Origin: Dastarcus helophoroides
Taxonomy: Eukaryota > Arthropoda > Insecta > Coleoptera > Bothrideridae
Direction of reading: 5' to 3'
NCBI GenBank assembly: GCA_028583605.1
Contig: CM053326.1
Span: forward strand, 50,094,159 to 50,158,158
DNA: 64,000 nucleotides
Shown here: piece by piece, positions 43,683-54,371 of the stretch
Layout: every line of letters begins with the position of its first letter
How positions within the stretch are numbered: position 1 is the stretch's first letter
Translations under genes and position numbers: made by a program
Notes under the pieces: model-generated
Told to the model about the DNA's origin: nothing
What the model saw: the letters and a program-made list of their open reading frames with translations, nothing else
The model's database searches: none

Positions 43683-44002
43683 AAGTTGGTAAATTTGGTC
43701 ATAAAATCTCTCTCTCAAAATTCACCCATTTTTCGAAATTTCGAATTTCCTCAAAATTTCGATCTTTTATCGTAATTTCGATTTTTTTTATAATTGGTTT
43801 TGTTTTTGAAAATTTGGTTTTTTCCTCGAAATTCGACTTTTTTTGGAAACTTTCATTTCATTTCATCATCATTTCATTTCATAAAAAAAGTGTATCTTCA
43901 GAGAGATACTAAAACTAAATATGTTAATTAATTTCACTTCACATTTCTGCACTTCATGTCTTATTTCAAAAAATATTTCAGAATAGTGTCAACATTCAAT
44001 AA

Positions 44003-44143
44003 TTTTGGTGGAAGGGACTGGTCCTTGGTTATCTTCAAAAATTGAAATACAAAATTTGTCCTCTGAAACCAAGAAAAATTAACATAATAAAGGTTGCTCT
44101 AATCTTTCTTGGTTTCAGAGGACAAGTTTTGCATTTCAACATT
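44003..44143. mobile_element. FB1 copy without hairpin centre
   Basis: Left terminus TTTTGGTGGAAGGGACTGG. The arms meet at AGGTTGCTCTAATCTTTCTT. The right end is cut at GCATTTCAAC. An FB3 scrap follows (44146-44175). Confidence 0.75.
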
Positions 44144-44643
44144 CAATGAAAATTTAAATATTTCCAAACTGGGCAGAAATGAATAAACATCGACTTTTTT
44201 TTCTCAAAATTAGTCTGTTTTCTTTTACTTTAAAAATTCGTCCTAGTCTTGAAATTTCGATATTTTTTCAAAACATCAACTTTTTTTTAAAACCGACTTT
44301 TTTCTCAAAATTAGTCTGTTTTCACAATATTTGTATTTTAAAATTTCGAATTTGTTTTTAAAATTCGACTTCTTTAATAACAAGCTGACTCCTTCAATAT
44401 TTTGGATAATTGTCTCAAAACTCTTCGTTTTTTTTAATCGAAATTTGGCCGTTTCTCAAAATTTGACTTTTTCTGAAAATTTCGACCTTTTAAAACCGGA
44501 AGTTCTGCAAAAATTCGCGATTTATTTAACAAAATTTTCGTTTTCTTCAATATTCGGCGAATCTTTTCATAAAATAGTATACGTTTTGAAAAATGTTTTT
44601 TTTTTTGGAAATTTTGAATCTTTGTAAAAAGCGAAAAATGTAC

Positions 44644-44735
44644 TGTTAACATTAGAGCGTGTCGGTAGTTCAAATTAGAGTGATGGTAACGCTACATCAT
44701 AATTTTGGTGGAACGAACTGAGCCTTGGTTACATT
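44644..44735. repeat. dispersed 90-bp repeat, copy 1, with FB1 left terminus
   Basis: TGTTAACATTAGAGCGTGTC and GGTAGTTCAAATTAGAG match 52499-52590. Both copies end in a degenerate FB1 left end (GGTGGAACGAACTGAGCCTT here). Confidence 0.65.
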
Positions 44736-44884
44736 TAACAAAATTTGCATTTTCTTCGATATTCGGCGAATCTTTTCATAAAAAAATATACATTTTGAAA
44801 AATGTTGTTTTTGCAGATTTCTAATTTTTGTAAAAAACGAAAAATTTCGTGAACATTTATTGAAAAATTCAGCTGTTTGTTTTT

Positions 44885-45540
44885 AATCAATAGGTACTAA
44901 ATTTCTTCTCATTGGACATTTATCTTATATTGGACAAATTGGGATGCTCGACTTCGGTAATGACTTAAGCAAGAAAATAAAATAAATATTGAGCTTTTTG
45001 ACTTTTCCTCCAAAATCGTCCATTTTTCGAAATTTCGAATTTTCTGAAAGTTCTAAGTTTCTTCTCATATAACATTTGTCTTATATTGGACAAAATGGAA
45101 TGCTCGTTTTAAAATGACTGCCAAGAAAATAAAATAAATATTGAGCTTTTTGGCTTTTTCTCAAGTGACCTATTTTTCGAAATTTCTAATTTTCTGAAGG
45201 TTCGAAGTTTCCTCTCATTTGACATTTCTCTTACATTGGATAAATTGGGATGCTTGATTTGACTTGAGCAACAGAAAAAATAAAATTTTGAGCTTTTTGA
45301 CTTTTTCTCAAAAGTCACCCATTTTTCGAAATTTCGAATTTTCTGAGGTTCTAAGTTCCTTCTCATTTGACATTTATCTTAAATTGGACAAATTGGGATG
45401 CTTGTTTTACACAATGATTTAGGCAAGAAAATAAAATAAATATTGAGCTTTTTGACTTTTTCTCAAAAATCACCCATTTTTCAAAATTTCGAATTTCCTT
45501 AAAATTTCGATCTTTTGTCATTATTATTTTAAAATCAGTC
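44885..45540. repeat. inverted 154-bp array, about four copies
   Basis: Reverse complement of the 41.5-42.3 kb array: TTCTTCTCATTGGACATTTA, TTATATTGGACAAATTGGGA and AAAATAAATATTGAGC recur about every 155 bp. Confidence 0.85.
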
Positions 45541-48450
45541 TATTTTGAAATGTTCAAAAATCCGATCCTTCTTGGTTTTTTTCTCGAAATTCGACTTTTT
45601 TTTGGAAACTTTCATTTCATTTCATCATCAATTCATTTCATTTTATCATCATTATAATTTCATTATGTTTTCAAAATCAGTCTATTTTGAAATGTTCAAA
45701 AATCCGATCCTCCTTGGTTTTTTTCTCGAAATTCGACTTTTTTTGGAAACTTTCATTTCATTTCATCATCAATTCATTTCATTTCATCATCGTTATAATT
45801 TCATTATCATTTCACAATCAGTCTATTTGGAAATGTTCAAAAATCCGATCCTTCTTGGTTTTGCTCTCGAAATTCGACTTTTTTTGGAAACTTTTATTTC
45901 ATTTCATCATCATTTCATTTCATTTTATCATCATTATAATTTCATTATCTTTTCAAAATCAGTCTATTTTGAAATGTTCAAAAATTCGATCCTCCTTGGT
46001 TTTTTCTCGAAATTCGACTTTTTTTGGAAACTTTTATTTCATTTCATCATCATTTCATTTCATTTTATCATCATTATAATTTCATTATCATTTCACAATC
46101 AGTCTATTTTGAAATGTTCAAAAATCCGATCCTCCTTGGTTTTGTTCTCGAAATTCGACTTTTTTTGGAAGCTTTTATTTCATTTCATCATCATTATTTC
46201 ATTTCATTTTATCATAATTATATTTTCATTATCTTTTCAAAATCAGTCTATTTTGAAATGTTCAAAAATCCGATCCTTCTTGGTTTTTTTCTCGAAATTC
46301 GACTTTTTTTTGGAAACTTTCATTTCATTTCATCATCAATTCATTTCATTTCATCATCGTTATAATTTCATTATCATTTCACAATCAGTCTATTTTGAAA
46401 TATTCAAAAATCCAATCCTCATTGGTTTTGTTCTCGAAATTCGACTTTTTTTGGAAACTTTTATTTCATTTCATCATCATTTCATTTCATTTTATCATCA
46501 TTATAATTTCATTATGTTTTCAAAATCAATCTATTTTGAAATGTTCAAAATTCCGATCCTCCTTGGTTTTTTTCTCGAAATTCGACTTTTTTTGGAAACT
46601 TTCATTTCATTGCATCATCAATTCATTTCATTTCATCATCGTCATAATTTCATTATCATTTCACAATCAGTCTATTTTGAAATGTTCAAAAATCCGATCC
46701 TCCTTGGTTTTGTTCTCGAAATTCGACTTTTTTTGGAAACTTTTATTTCATTTCATCATCATTTCATTTCATTTTATCATCATTATAATTTCATTATCTT
46801 TTCAAAATCAGTCTATCTTGAAATGTTCAAAAATCCGATCCTCCTTGGTTTTTTTCTCGAAATTCGACTTTTTTTGGAAACTTTCATTTCATTGCATCAT
46901 CAATTCATTTCATTTCATCATCGTTATAATTTCATTATCATTTCACAATCAGTCTATTTGGAAATGTTCAAAAATCCGATCCTTCTTGGTTTTGCTCTCG
47001 AAATTCGACTTTTTTTGGAAACTTTTATTTCATTTCATCATCATTTCATTTCATTTTATCATCATTATAATTTCATTATGTTTTCAAAATCAATCTATTT
47101 TGAAATGTTCAAAATTCCGATCCTCCTTGGTTTTTTTCTCGAAATTCGACTTTTTTTGGAAACTTTCATTTCATTTCATCATCAATTCATTTCATTTCAT
47201 CATCGTTATAATTTCATTATCATTTCACAATCAGTCTATTTTGAAATGTTCAAAAATCCAATCCTCCTTGGTTTTGTTCTCGAAATTCGACTTTTTTTGG
47301 AAACTTTTATTTCATTTCATCATCATTTCATTTCATTTTATCATCATTATAATTTCATTATCTTTTTAAAATCAGTCGATTTTGAAATGTTCAAAAATCC
47401 GATCCTCCTTGGTTTTGTTCTCGAAATTCGACTTTTTTTGGAAACTTTTATTTCATTTCATCATCATTTCATTTCATTTTATCATCATTATAATTTCATT
47501 ATCTTTTCAAAATCAGTCTATTTTGAAATGTTCAAAAATCCGATCCTCCTTGGTTTTTTTCTCGAAATTCGACTTTTTTTGGAAACTTTCATTTCATTTC
47601 ATCATCGATTCATTTCATTTCATCATCGTTATAATTTCATTATCATTTCACAATCAGTCTATTTTGAAATGTTCAAAAATCCGATCCTCCTTGGTTTTGC
47701 TCTCGAAATTCGACTTTTTTTGGAAACTTTTATTTCATTTCATCATCATTTCATTTCATTTTATCATCATTATAATTTCATTATCTTTTCAAAATCAGTT
47801 TATTTTAAAATGTTCAAAAATCCGATCTTCCTTGATTTTTTTCTCGAAATTCGACTTTTTTTGGAAACTTTCATTTCATATCATCATCAATTCATTTCAT
47901 TTCATCATCGTTATAATTTCATTATCATTTCACAATCAGTCTATTTTGAAATGTTCAAAAATCCGATCCTCCTTGGTTTTGCTCTCGAAATTCGACTTTT
48001 TTTGGAAACTTTTATTTCATTTCATCATCATTTCATTTCATTTTATCATCATTATAATTTCATTATCTTTTCAAAATCAGTCTATTTTGAAATGTTCAAA
48101 AATCCGATCCTCCTTGGTTTTTTTCTCGAAATTCGACTTTTTTTGGAAACTTTCATTTCATTTCATCATCAATTCATTTCATTTCATCATCATCATCATT
48201 TCAAAATCAGTCTATTTTGAAATGTTTAAAAGTCTGATCCTCCTTGGTTTTTTTCTCGAAATTCGACTTTTTTTTGAAAACTATCATTTCATTTCATCAT
48301 CATTTCATTTCATTTCATCATCATTTCATTTCATTTCATCATCATTATAATTTCATTATCATTTCAAGATCAATCTATTTTGAAATGTTCAAAAATCCGA
48401 TCCTTTATGTAATGCTGGAAAATTTAACTTTTTTCTCGAAATTCGTCTTT
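45541..48450. repeat. 141-bp minisatellite in dimeric higher-order arrangement, about 20 units
   Basis: AAATGTTCAAAAATCCGATC recurs every 141-142 bp. Two unit types alternate. Type A has CTTTCATTTCATTTCATCAT, CAATTCATTTC, GTTATAATTTC and a TTCACAATCAG end. Type B has CTTTTATTTCATTTCATC, CATTTCATTTCATTTTATCA and a TTTTCAAAATCAG end. The true period is therefore about 283 bp. Because 141 is 47 codons and the unit has no stop in two frames, frames of 891, 324 and 322 codons run through it. Confidence 0.95.
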
Positions 48451-48456
48451 TTGTAA

Positions 48457-48532
48457 AATTGAAATACAAATCTTGTCCCCTGAAACCAAGAAAGAGTAAA
48501 AAACACAACACAACAGAGGTTGCTCTTTAGAA
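48457..48532. mobile_element. FB1 left-arm fragment
   Basis: AAATTGAAATACAAATCTTG to AACACAACACAACAGAGG, at the right edge of the minisatellite. It mirrors the FB1 fragment at 41200-41275. Confidence 0.7.
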
Positions 48533-48730
48533 ATGTCAGAGAAGAAGTCCAGAAAGTGAAATTTAAAAAGGAGTTAACATTAACAAAAAAAATGTTTTCG
48601 GAATTTTTGTCCCTTTATAAAAAATTTCAATGTTTAAAATTCCAATAATTAATATTTCTCATAAATTGAAATACAAATTATAACTACAAATTAGCCACGT
48701 TGCCTAAAATTTATTCATCGTACTTCGAAT

Positions 48731-48978
48731 TTTTTGGTGGAATGGACTGGCCTTGGTTATCTTCAAAAATTGATGTACAAATCATCTCTCCTGAAAAACT
48801 GAAATATAAATCTTGTCCCTGAAAGAAAACACTCAGTATCTCTCTGAAGATGATAGCTTGGCTATCGAAACGTGTTAGAGCAACCTCTGTTGTGTTTTTT
48901 AATCTTTCTTGGTTACAGGGGACAAGTTTTGTATTTCAATTTTTGAAAATAACCAAGGACAAGTCCGTTCCATCAAAA
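48731..48978. mobile_element. FB1 copy with intact hammerhead-like hairpin
   Basis: Left arm disrupted after TTGATGTACAAATC. Right arm complete. At 48840-48880: CTCT, CTGAAGA, T, GATAGC-TTG-GCTATC (perfect stem), GAAACGTGTT, AGAG. Confidence 0.8.
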
Positions 48979-48999
48979 TTATGTCGTCCTTTTGTCAAA

Positions 49000-50085
49000 A
49001 TTTAATTGTTTTCAAAATTCGTCTTTTTTTTCATTTCATTCGAATATTTTCTCAAAATTTACTTTCTATGTGAAGTTTTCATTTTTTTTTGGATCAAAAT
49101 TTCATCTTTTTCCTCGATAATGGTTTTTTTTTCTCCGACATTAGTCTTTTTTCCCCGACATTGATCATTTTTCCCCGACATTGTTCTTTTTTCCCCGATA
49201 TTGCTCTTTTTTCCCCGATATTGGTCTTTTTTTCGAAATTTTGACCATATTTTTATTTAAATTCGCATTTTTAAATGTCGACTTTATTCGCAAAATTCGA
49301 CTTTTTTACTTAAGTGTGATTTTTACGGGACAATTTCCAAATTTTTGCTAATTTTCTAGTCTTTCTTTAAATGTTGATTACATTTTCTCTCCATTCTTCT
49401 TTTAAATTCCGTTATTTTTCTTAATGTTGAATTTTTTATGAGAATTTATACCCCATAAAATGTGAATTTTTAGAAACTTTGTTTTCTTAAATTTTTGAGT
49501 GTTTTTAAAAAAATTTATATTTATCTCAAAATCAGACTTTCAAAATTCTCCGAAATAGAAAATATTTGTTCGAAATTCGTCTTTTTTTTCGAAATTTCTT
49601 TTTCTAGAAATTTCCAATTTTTTTAAAATTAGTCTTTGTTATTGGAAATTAAGATTTATTTCCTCGAAATTTCATTTTTGTTTAAACACTTTCGAAATCT
49701 TAACTTTATCTCAAAAATCAAATTCTATTCTATTTCTATTCTGTTCGATTCTATTGCCTCGATATTCGTTGTTTTCTAGAAATTTCAAATTTTTTTTAAT
49801 TCGTCCTTTTTTATAAACAGCTATTCTCAAAATCTAACTATTGTCTTAAAATTTGGCTTTCTGCAAACGAAAATTTCATTTCTGTTTTACTCAAAATTGG
49901 ATCTTTTGTCGTCATTTTGTCTATTGTGTTCAATGTCGTTTTTCTTTTTTAATTTTGACTTTATTTATATATTTGACTTTATTCCAAAATTCCACTCTTT
50001 TTTTAAATTCACGTTCTCTGGAAAGTTTTGACCGTTGAAAATTCACCTTTTTTTTCGAAATTCCGTTATTTTTTTTTAGCATTGG
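49000..50085. repeat. pyrimidine-rich filler
   Basis: Same filler as elsewhere in T-rich orientation (TTTTTCTCAAAATTT, CGAAATTTC). It includes five short direct repeats of TTTTTTCCCCGACATTG at 49130-49225. Confidence 0.65.
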
Positions 50086-50095
50086 GTTTTCTCTA

Positions 50096-50350
50096 ATGCA
50101 GAGACCAATAGGTTTGAACATTTAATGAATTCGAAGTTTGGAAACCAAAGACTAAACTTCGAATCTAATAAATGTTCAAACCTATTGGTCTGTGCATTAG
50201 AATCCTTGTCTTCTGTTAACTTTTCTAGAGGGCAACCGCTTCGCTAGGTGGCAGTGTTTCAACTGTTGGTAGTTCTTTAGTTCAGCTATCTATGATTGAC
50301 TATACACGCCTGGAGGGCTGCATGAATTTGCAGTGTTCTACTTGCAATGG
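50096..50350. mobile_element. retrozyme-like repeat, hammerhead core deleted
   Basis: The stem arm GAACATTTAATGAATTCGAA meets its inverse at 50155 with the core missing, then continues to GGAGGGCTGCATGAATTTG. The rest of the unit is recognisable. Confidence 0.65.
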
Positions 50351-50670
50351 GTTTTCTTCTGAAAATTTCGATTTAGAATCTGAATTTCCAGAAATATGGA
50401 CTGGCTTCTTAAATTATTAGAGCACTGAACTAAACACTGTGGCTTATGATGTGCATAGAAGGTTTTACCCCTTAACCAAAACGGCAATTAAACAAATAAT
50501 TACGCGATACGTACGCTTGTAAACGCTAGTTCTGTTAGCGAAATACGTATTACGTAATTATTTGCTTAATTGCCAAGAATTGACATATTCGAATTGAAAT
50601 ATTCGAATAAAATGAAATAAAAAAAGACGAATTTTGAAAACAATTAAATTTTGACAAAAGGACGACATAA

Positions 50671-50907
50671 TTTTGATGGAACGGACTTGTCCTTGGTTAT
50701 CTTCAAAAATTGAAATACAAATCTTGTCCCCTGAAACCAAGAAAGATTAAAAAACACAACAAAGGTTGCTCTAACGCGTTTCAACAGCCAAGCTATCATC
50801 TTCAGAAAAAGGTTAGAGCAACCTTTGTTGTGTTTTTTAATCTTTTTTGGTTTCAGGGGACAAGATTTGTATTTCAGTTTTTGAAGGACCAGTCCGTTCC
50901 ACCAAAA
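50671..50907. mobile_element. FB1 copy
   Basis: Complete ends (TTTTGATGGAACGGAC and CCAGTCCGTTCCACCAAAA). The hairpin loop is deleted (CATCTTCAGAAAAAGGTTAG). Confidence 0.85.
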
Positions 50908-52369
50908 AAAAAAGTTTAATTGCCGTTGTGATAAAGGGGTAAAATCTTCTATGGACTTCTGGGTTCTTAAAGTTTAGCCTTTTCCCGAAATTTTGTTTTT
51001 TTTTAAATCCCGATACTTTTAAGAAAACGAGAACGCATTTTGGGAAAAATTAGAAACGTGCAGAAATATAATTTTGAACTCATTGCTTCAGTCATGCATG
51101 TTTCTTTTCCATATAGACTGATTTTTTCAATTTTCATCACAACTTCGTGATATTTGATAGTTAATTGATCTTTGTTTATATTAATTATTGACAGCTTTCG
51201 CAAATATTAGTAATCAGGAGTGTCCACTGTTCGGCACATGTTCTTGTGGAATTCTCCAGAAGAGAGAAATCTCTCTACCTGCCTTTCCTTCTCCCATCAG
51301 AGGGTGCCAGCCTGCCTGGTCAACCCTCGACATTTTATACCAATATATACATTCAAAAGGAGACCGTGAATAAAACCACATTTAAAAGCAAGAAACAAGC
51401 TTATCATTTTTCTGGTCCTTCGAGTACGATCAAGTCAAAATATATCGAACATCCACTATCAATTAGTTGCAACGTTGCCGTTTCAAAATAGATAAATTGT
51501 CTTATTTTGGGTTACGACTAATTCATTTAATGATTTTTTTTTATATTGATGTTGGTATTAAGCTCGATGTTTTTTTTTAATTCTTTTGCTCCTATATTAT
51601 TTTTTAAATCGTAGATTAAACAAGTTTTTAGGTTTTTCTTAATTTATATTTATAATTACAATATAAATAAACGATATTTTCTTGCAAACAGTTAGTTGTA
51701 TCAAAAAAATGTAAAAGACCAAACTTTTAGATATTTTAATGACCGACTAAATGATGTTATATGAATTCCAAATTTCTTGGTAAAAATATACAATTTCTAC
51801 TAAAAAATGTAAAGACTTCCCTCTATCACCCCTAAAGTTAGGTTTAACTTTTTTTTGAAATGAAAAATGAATATAGCGTCTAAAAAACCAGCTTCTTGCT
51901 AATTTTCAAAATATTTGATCGATAACTGTAGTCACAATTCGACATAATCGAATTTTCTTGCGCAACTTTTGATAGCAGCAGCCCGAAGAGCTGCATCTTA
52001 GGACATGTTTATAAAAAAAAATTATTTTAACCCCAAAAATACGCTTTTAAAATATATGCATCGAATTTCGAATCAGCCTGTAAAAAACGCGTGGTGGTGA
52101 CGCTAAACCATAAGTTTACCCCCTATCAAAAGTCGCCCAACGCGTCTAAGGAAAATTTCAGTTCAAAAAACCGGAGCGTCACTAAAACTACTGTAATTTG
52201 TAAACGAATGCTCAGATTGTTATGAAATTTTGACGCGTAATGTTTGAAAGTTGATTATTTTTAAAAATAATTCATTTATTTATCAATTATAAAAAAATTA
52301 GGCGGCCTGGGAACTGTTGTTAGAAGTGAAAACTCCTTAAATGTGGTTAAAATTCCTGTTCTTGTCAAC
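50908..52369. other. intronic spacer with one doubtful exon
   Basis: Ordinary AT-rich sequence. 51195-51362 is open in the phase needed for the ETS gene after an acceptor TATTGACAG, but its donor is weak and would replace Asp of DPYQ by His. See findings. 52085-52175 resembles 52580-52660. Confidence 0.35.
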
Positions 52370-52449
52370 GGTCGTGTGGTTCAGTGGTTAAGACGGCCGA
52401 TATCGTTTCATAGGTCTGATAAGTTGTGGGTTCGAACCCCGCCGTCGTC
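52370..52449 (+). tRNA. tRNA-like sequence (pseudo-tRNA or SINE head)
   Basis: An A-box TGGTTCAGTGG (52377-52387) and B-box GGTTCGAACCC (52429-52439) are both consensus. The T arm GTGGG/CCCGC with loop TTCGAAC is well formed, and a TTTTTT terminator follows at 52456-52461. Acceptor pairing is weak and no clean 7-base anticodon loop can be drawn, so a functional tRNA is unlikely. It is sense to the ETS gene intron. Confidence 0.5.
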
Positions 52450-52498
52450 AACGCGTTTTTTAATTCAATTACAAGTCTTACTCATAGTTACATAGTAC

Positions 52499-52590
52499 TG
52501 TTAACATTAGAGCATGTCGGTAGTTCAAATTAGCGCGATGGTAACGCTACATCGTAATTTGAGTGGAACGGACTGGACCTTGATTACATC
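52499..52590. repeat. dispersed 90-bp repeat, copy 2
   Basis: TGTTAACATTAGAGCATGTC to GAGTGGAACGGACTGGACCT. Same as 44644-44735 and likewise ending in an FB1-like left terminus. Confidence 0.65.
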
Positions 52591-52815
52591 GTAAGTTTTC
52601 CCCCTATCTAAAATCATCTAACGCGCCTAAAGAAATTTTCACTTAAAAAGTCATCTGCGTATTTATTAAGATGCTGCATTTAAATGCAGACCGTTAACAG
52701 ACACGCCACTGCTTTGTAATGTGATTCCCAGAGAAACCGCATACTAACGTCAAATGTAAACATTTCCAAGCCAAAAAAATGTTAAGAACGTTACACTAAA
52801 GATGGCTTCTTTCAG

Positions 52816-53053
52816 ATCCGTATCAGTTGCTGAATGCAGCATCGAGCCGATTGGTAGCCCAAGGTTCAGGTCAGATCCAACTGTGGCAGTTTCTCTTGGA
52901 ACTTCTCGGCGATTCGTCCAATGCCGCCTGCATAACATGGGAAGGCACCAATGGTGAATTTAAACTTACCGACCCCGACGAAGTGGCGCGCAGATGGGGA
53001 GAGAGAAAGTCTAAACCGAACATGAACTACGATAAACTAAGTAGAGCTCTCAG
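52816..53053 (+). CDS. Ets21C: ETS gene exon 3: first part of ETS DNA-binding domain
   Basis: Residues 359-438 of the long isoform. Acceptor GGCTTCTTTCAG. Reads [72 protein letters not shown]. This is the winged helix-turn-helix up to the recognition helix, whose conserved arginines (RALR) contact GGA(A/T). It is nearly identical to ERG/FLI1 here, so purifying selection is evident. Donor AG|GTGAGA; AG joins A of exon 4 to make Arg. Confidence 0.97.
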
Positions 53054-53579
53054 GTGAGAATCCCTGGAAAGAATTGTTTGCGGTTACAATTACTGTCACG
53101 TTCAACAAAACTAATTGCGAAACATCAATTTGTGCCGATTTGGTTAATGAAGGACGTTTATTTATTAATTGAACATGCGAATGACGAAATGTTGGCGTTT
53201 GCTTTTCTCAATGTCATTCCTTTATTCTTTTTAATTTGGACAAGGTTGTCTCGGGATATTCTCAGAATGACAATCGTTAAAAAGTATTTAAAGAGTTATT
53301 TTCTAACAATGAAAGCAAACTACCATGTTCTTGATGGCTAATATATCATATGATCCGTTGAAAAAGTCATCAAGTTGACTGAGACCATAGACAAATTAAG
53401 TATAATCTCCTACTGTGACACTCTTCTGTTTTTAATTTATGTCATCGGTGCGTATGTCTTAAATAGGTTATCGGTGATTAACAGCTGCAAGATTTTAATA
53501 CATTTGAACTACTCGCATCAAAGTTAATTGTGTTATAAAGATCTGGACAGGCCTCTTCAATATTTTTCTAAAGAAATGT

Positions 53580-53790
53580 TTTTTGGTGCAACGGACTAGT
53601 CTTTGGTTATCTTCAAAAATTGAAATACAGAACTTGTCCCCTGAAATCAAGAAAGATTAAAAAACACAACAAACGTTGCTCTAACGCGTTTCGACAGCCA
53701 TCTCTCTGAAAATGACAGCTTGGTTTCAGAGGACAAGTTCTGTATTTCAATTTTTGAAGATAACCAAGGACCAGTCCATTCCACCAAAAA
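53580..53790. mobile_element. FB1 copy, truncated hairpin
   Basis: Left arm complete to CGTTTCGACAGCC. The hairpin return is only ATCTCTCTGAAAATGACAGC. Right terminus CCAGTCCATTCCACC. Confidence 0.8.
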
Positions 53791-54360
53791 AGGAATCGAA
53801 ATTTTTAATAAAATTGAAATTTCCAAAAAGGAAAATTGTTAATAGACAAAACTTTCCAAAATAAAAAAAATCATAAAAATCGAAATATGCAAAAAATTAA
53901 AATATTAAATAAGTGTGAGCTTTCAAAAGAGTCAAACTGTTTAAAATGAGTAAACATTTCGGAAATGTAGGTAGTCGAAACAAGACAAGGACGAAATAGA
54001 GAATAAAATTGAATATTTCAAAAGGTGAAAATTTTCAAAAAAAGTCGAAAAAATTGGTCGAAGTTGTTTAAAAACTTCATTCAATAAAAATCTAATTCTC
54101 CAAAAAGTAGGAATTGTCAACGAAATGAGGCAAAATTGTTAACAGAAGTCAGTATTTTAAAAAAAAAGTCAAATGTTGAAAAAAACGTCGAAATGTTGAA
54201 AAAAGAGTCGAAAGAGGTTAAAATTTTCAAATTAATTTCGAGTAAAGTTGAAGTTTTGGTAAAAATGTAAAGATTTTCAAAAATGTGAAAATTTTGAAGT
54301 CAGAATTTTCACAAATATTAAACATCTAAGTTTTGAAAATAGTCGAAATTTGGTAAAATT
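53791..54360. repeat. purine-rich filler
   Basis: TCGAAATTTTCAAAA-type filler up to the pyrimidine tract. No gene. Confidence 0.6.
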
Positions 54361-54371
54361 GAGTTTTTGGC

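Larger units (their letters stand above)
41276..45540. repeat. large inverted-repeat structure centred near 43.3 kb
   Basis: The left side contains a five-copy 154-bp array (41500-42260) and a block with CAAAACGTATACTATTTTAT and GGATTCGCCGAATATCG (42300-42430). The right side carries the same block inverted at 44525-44640, again at 44735-44860, then the 154-bp array inverted (44885-45500). FB2, itself palindromic, occupies the centre. A single 141-bp minisatellite-type unit (GAAATGATGATGAAATGAAA) in the left arm near 41340-41400 mirrors the expanded array at 45.5 kb. Confidence 0.7.

Noticed and set aside
45545..48220. 891-codon open frame (and 324- and 322-codon frames in another frame)
   Set aside because: Product of a 141-bp tandem repeat with no stop in two frames; low-complexity F/H/I-rich peptide, no splice or promoter signal.
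52370..52449. Functional tRNA gene
   Set aside because: A and B boxes are good but acceptor pairing is poor and no anticodon loop can be assigned; kept only as tRNA-like.
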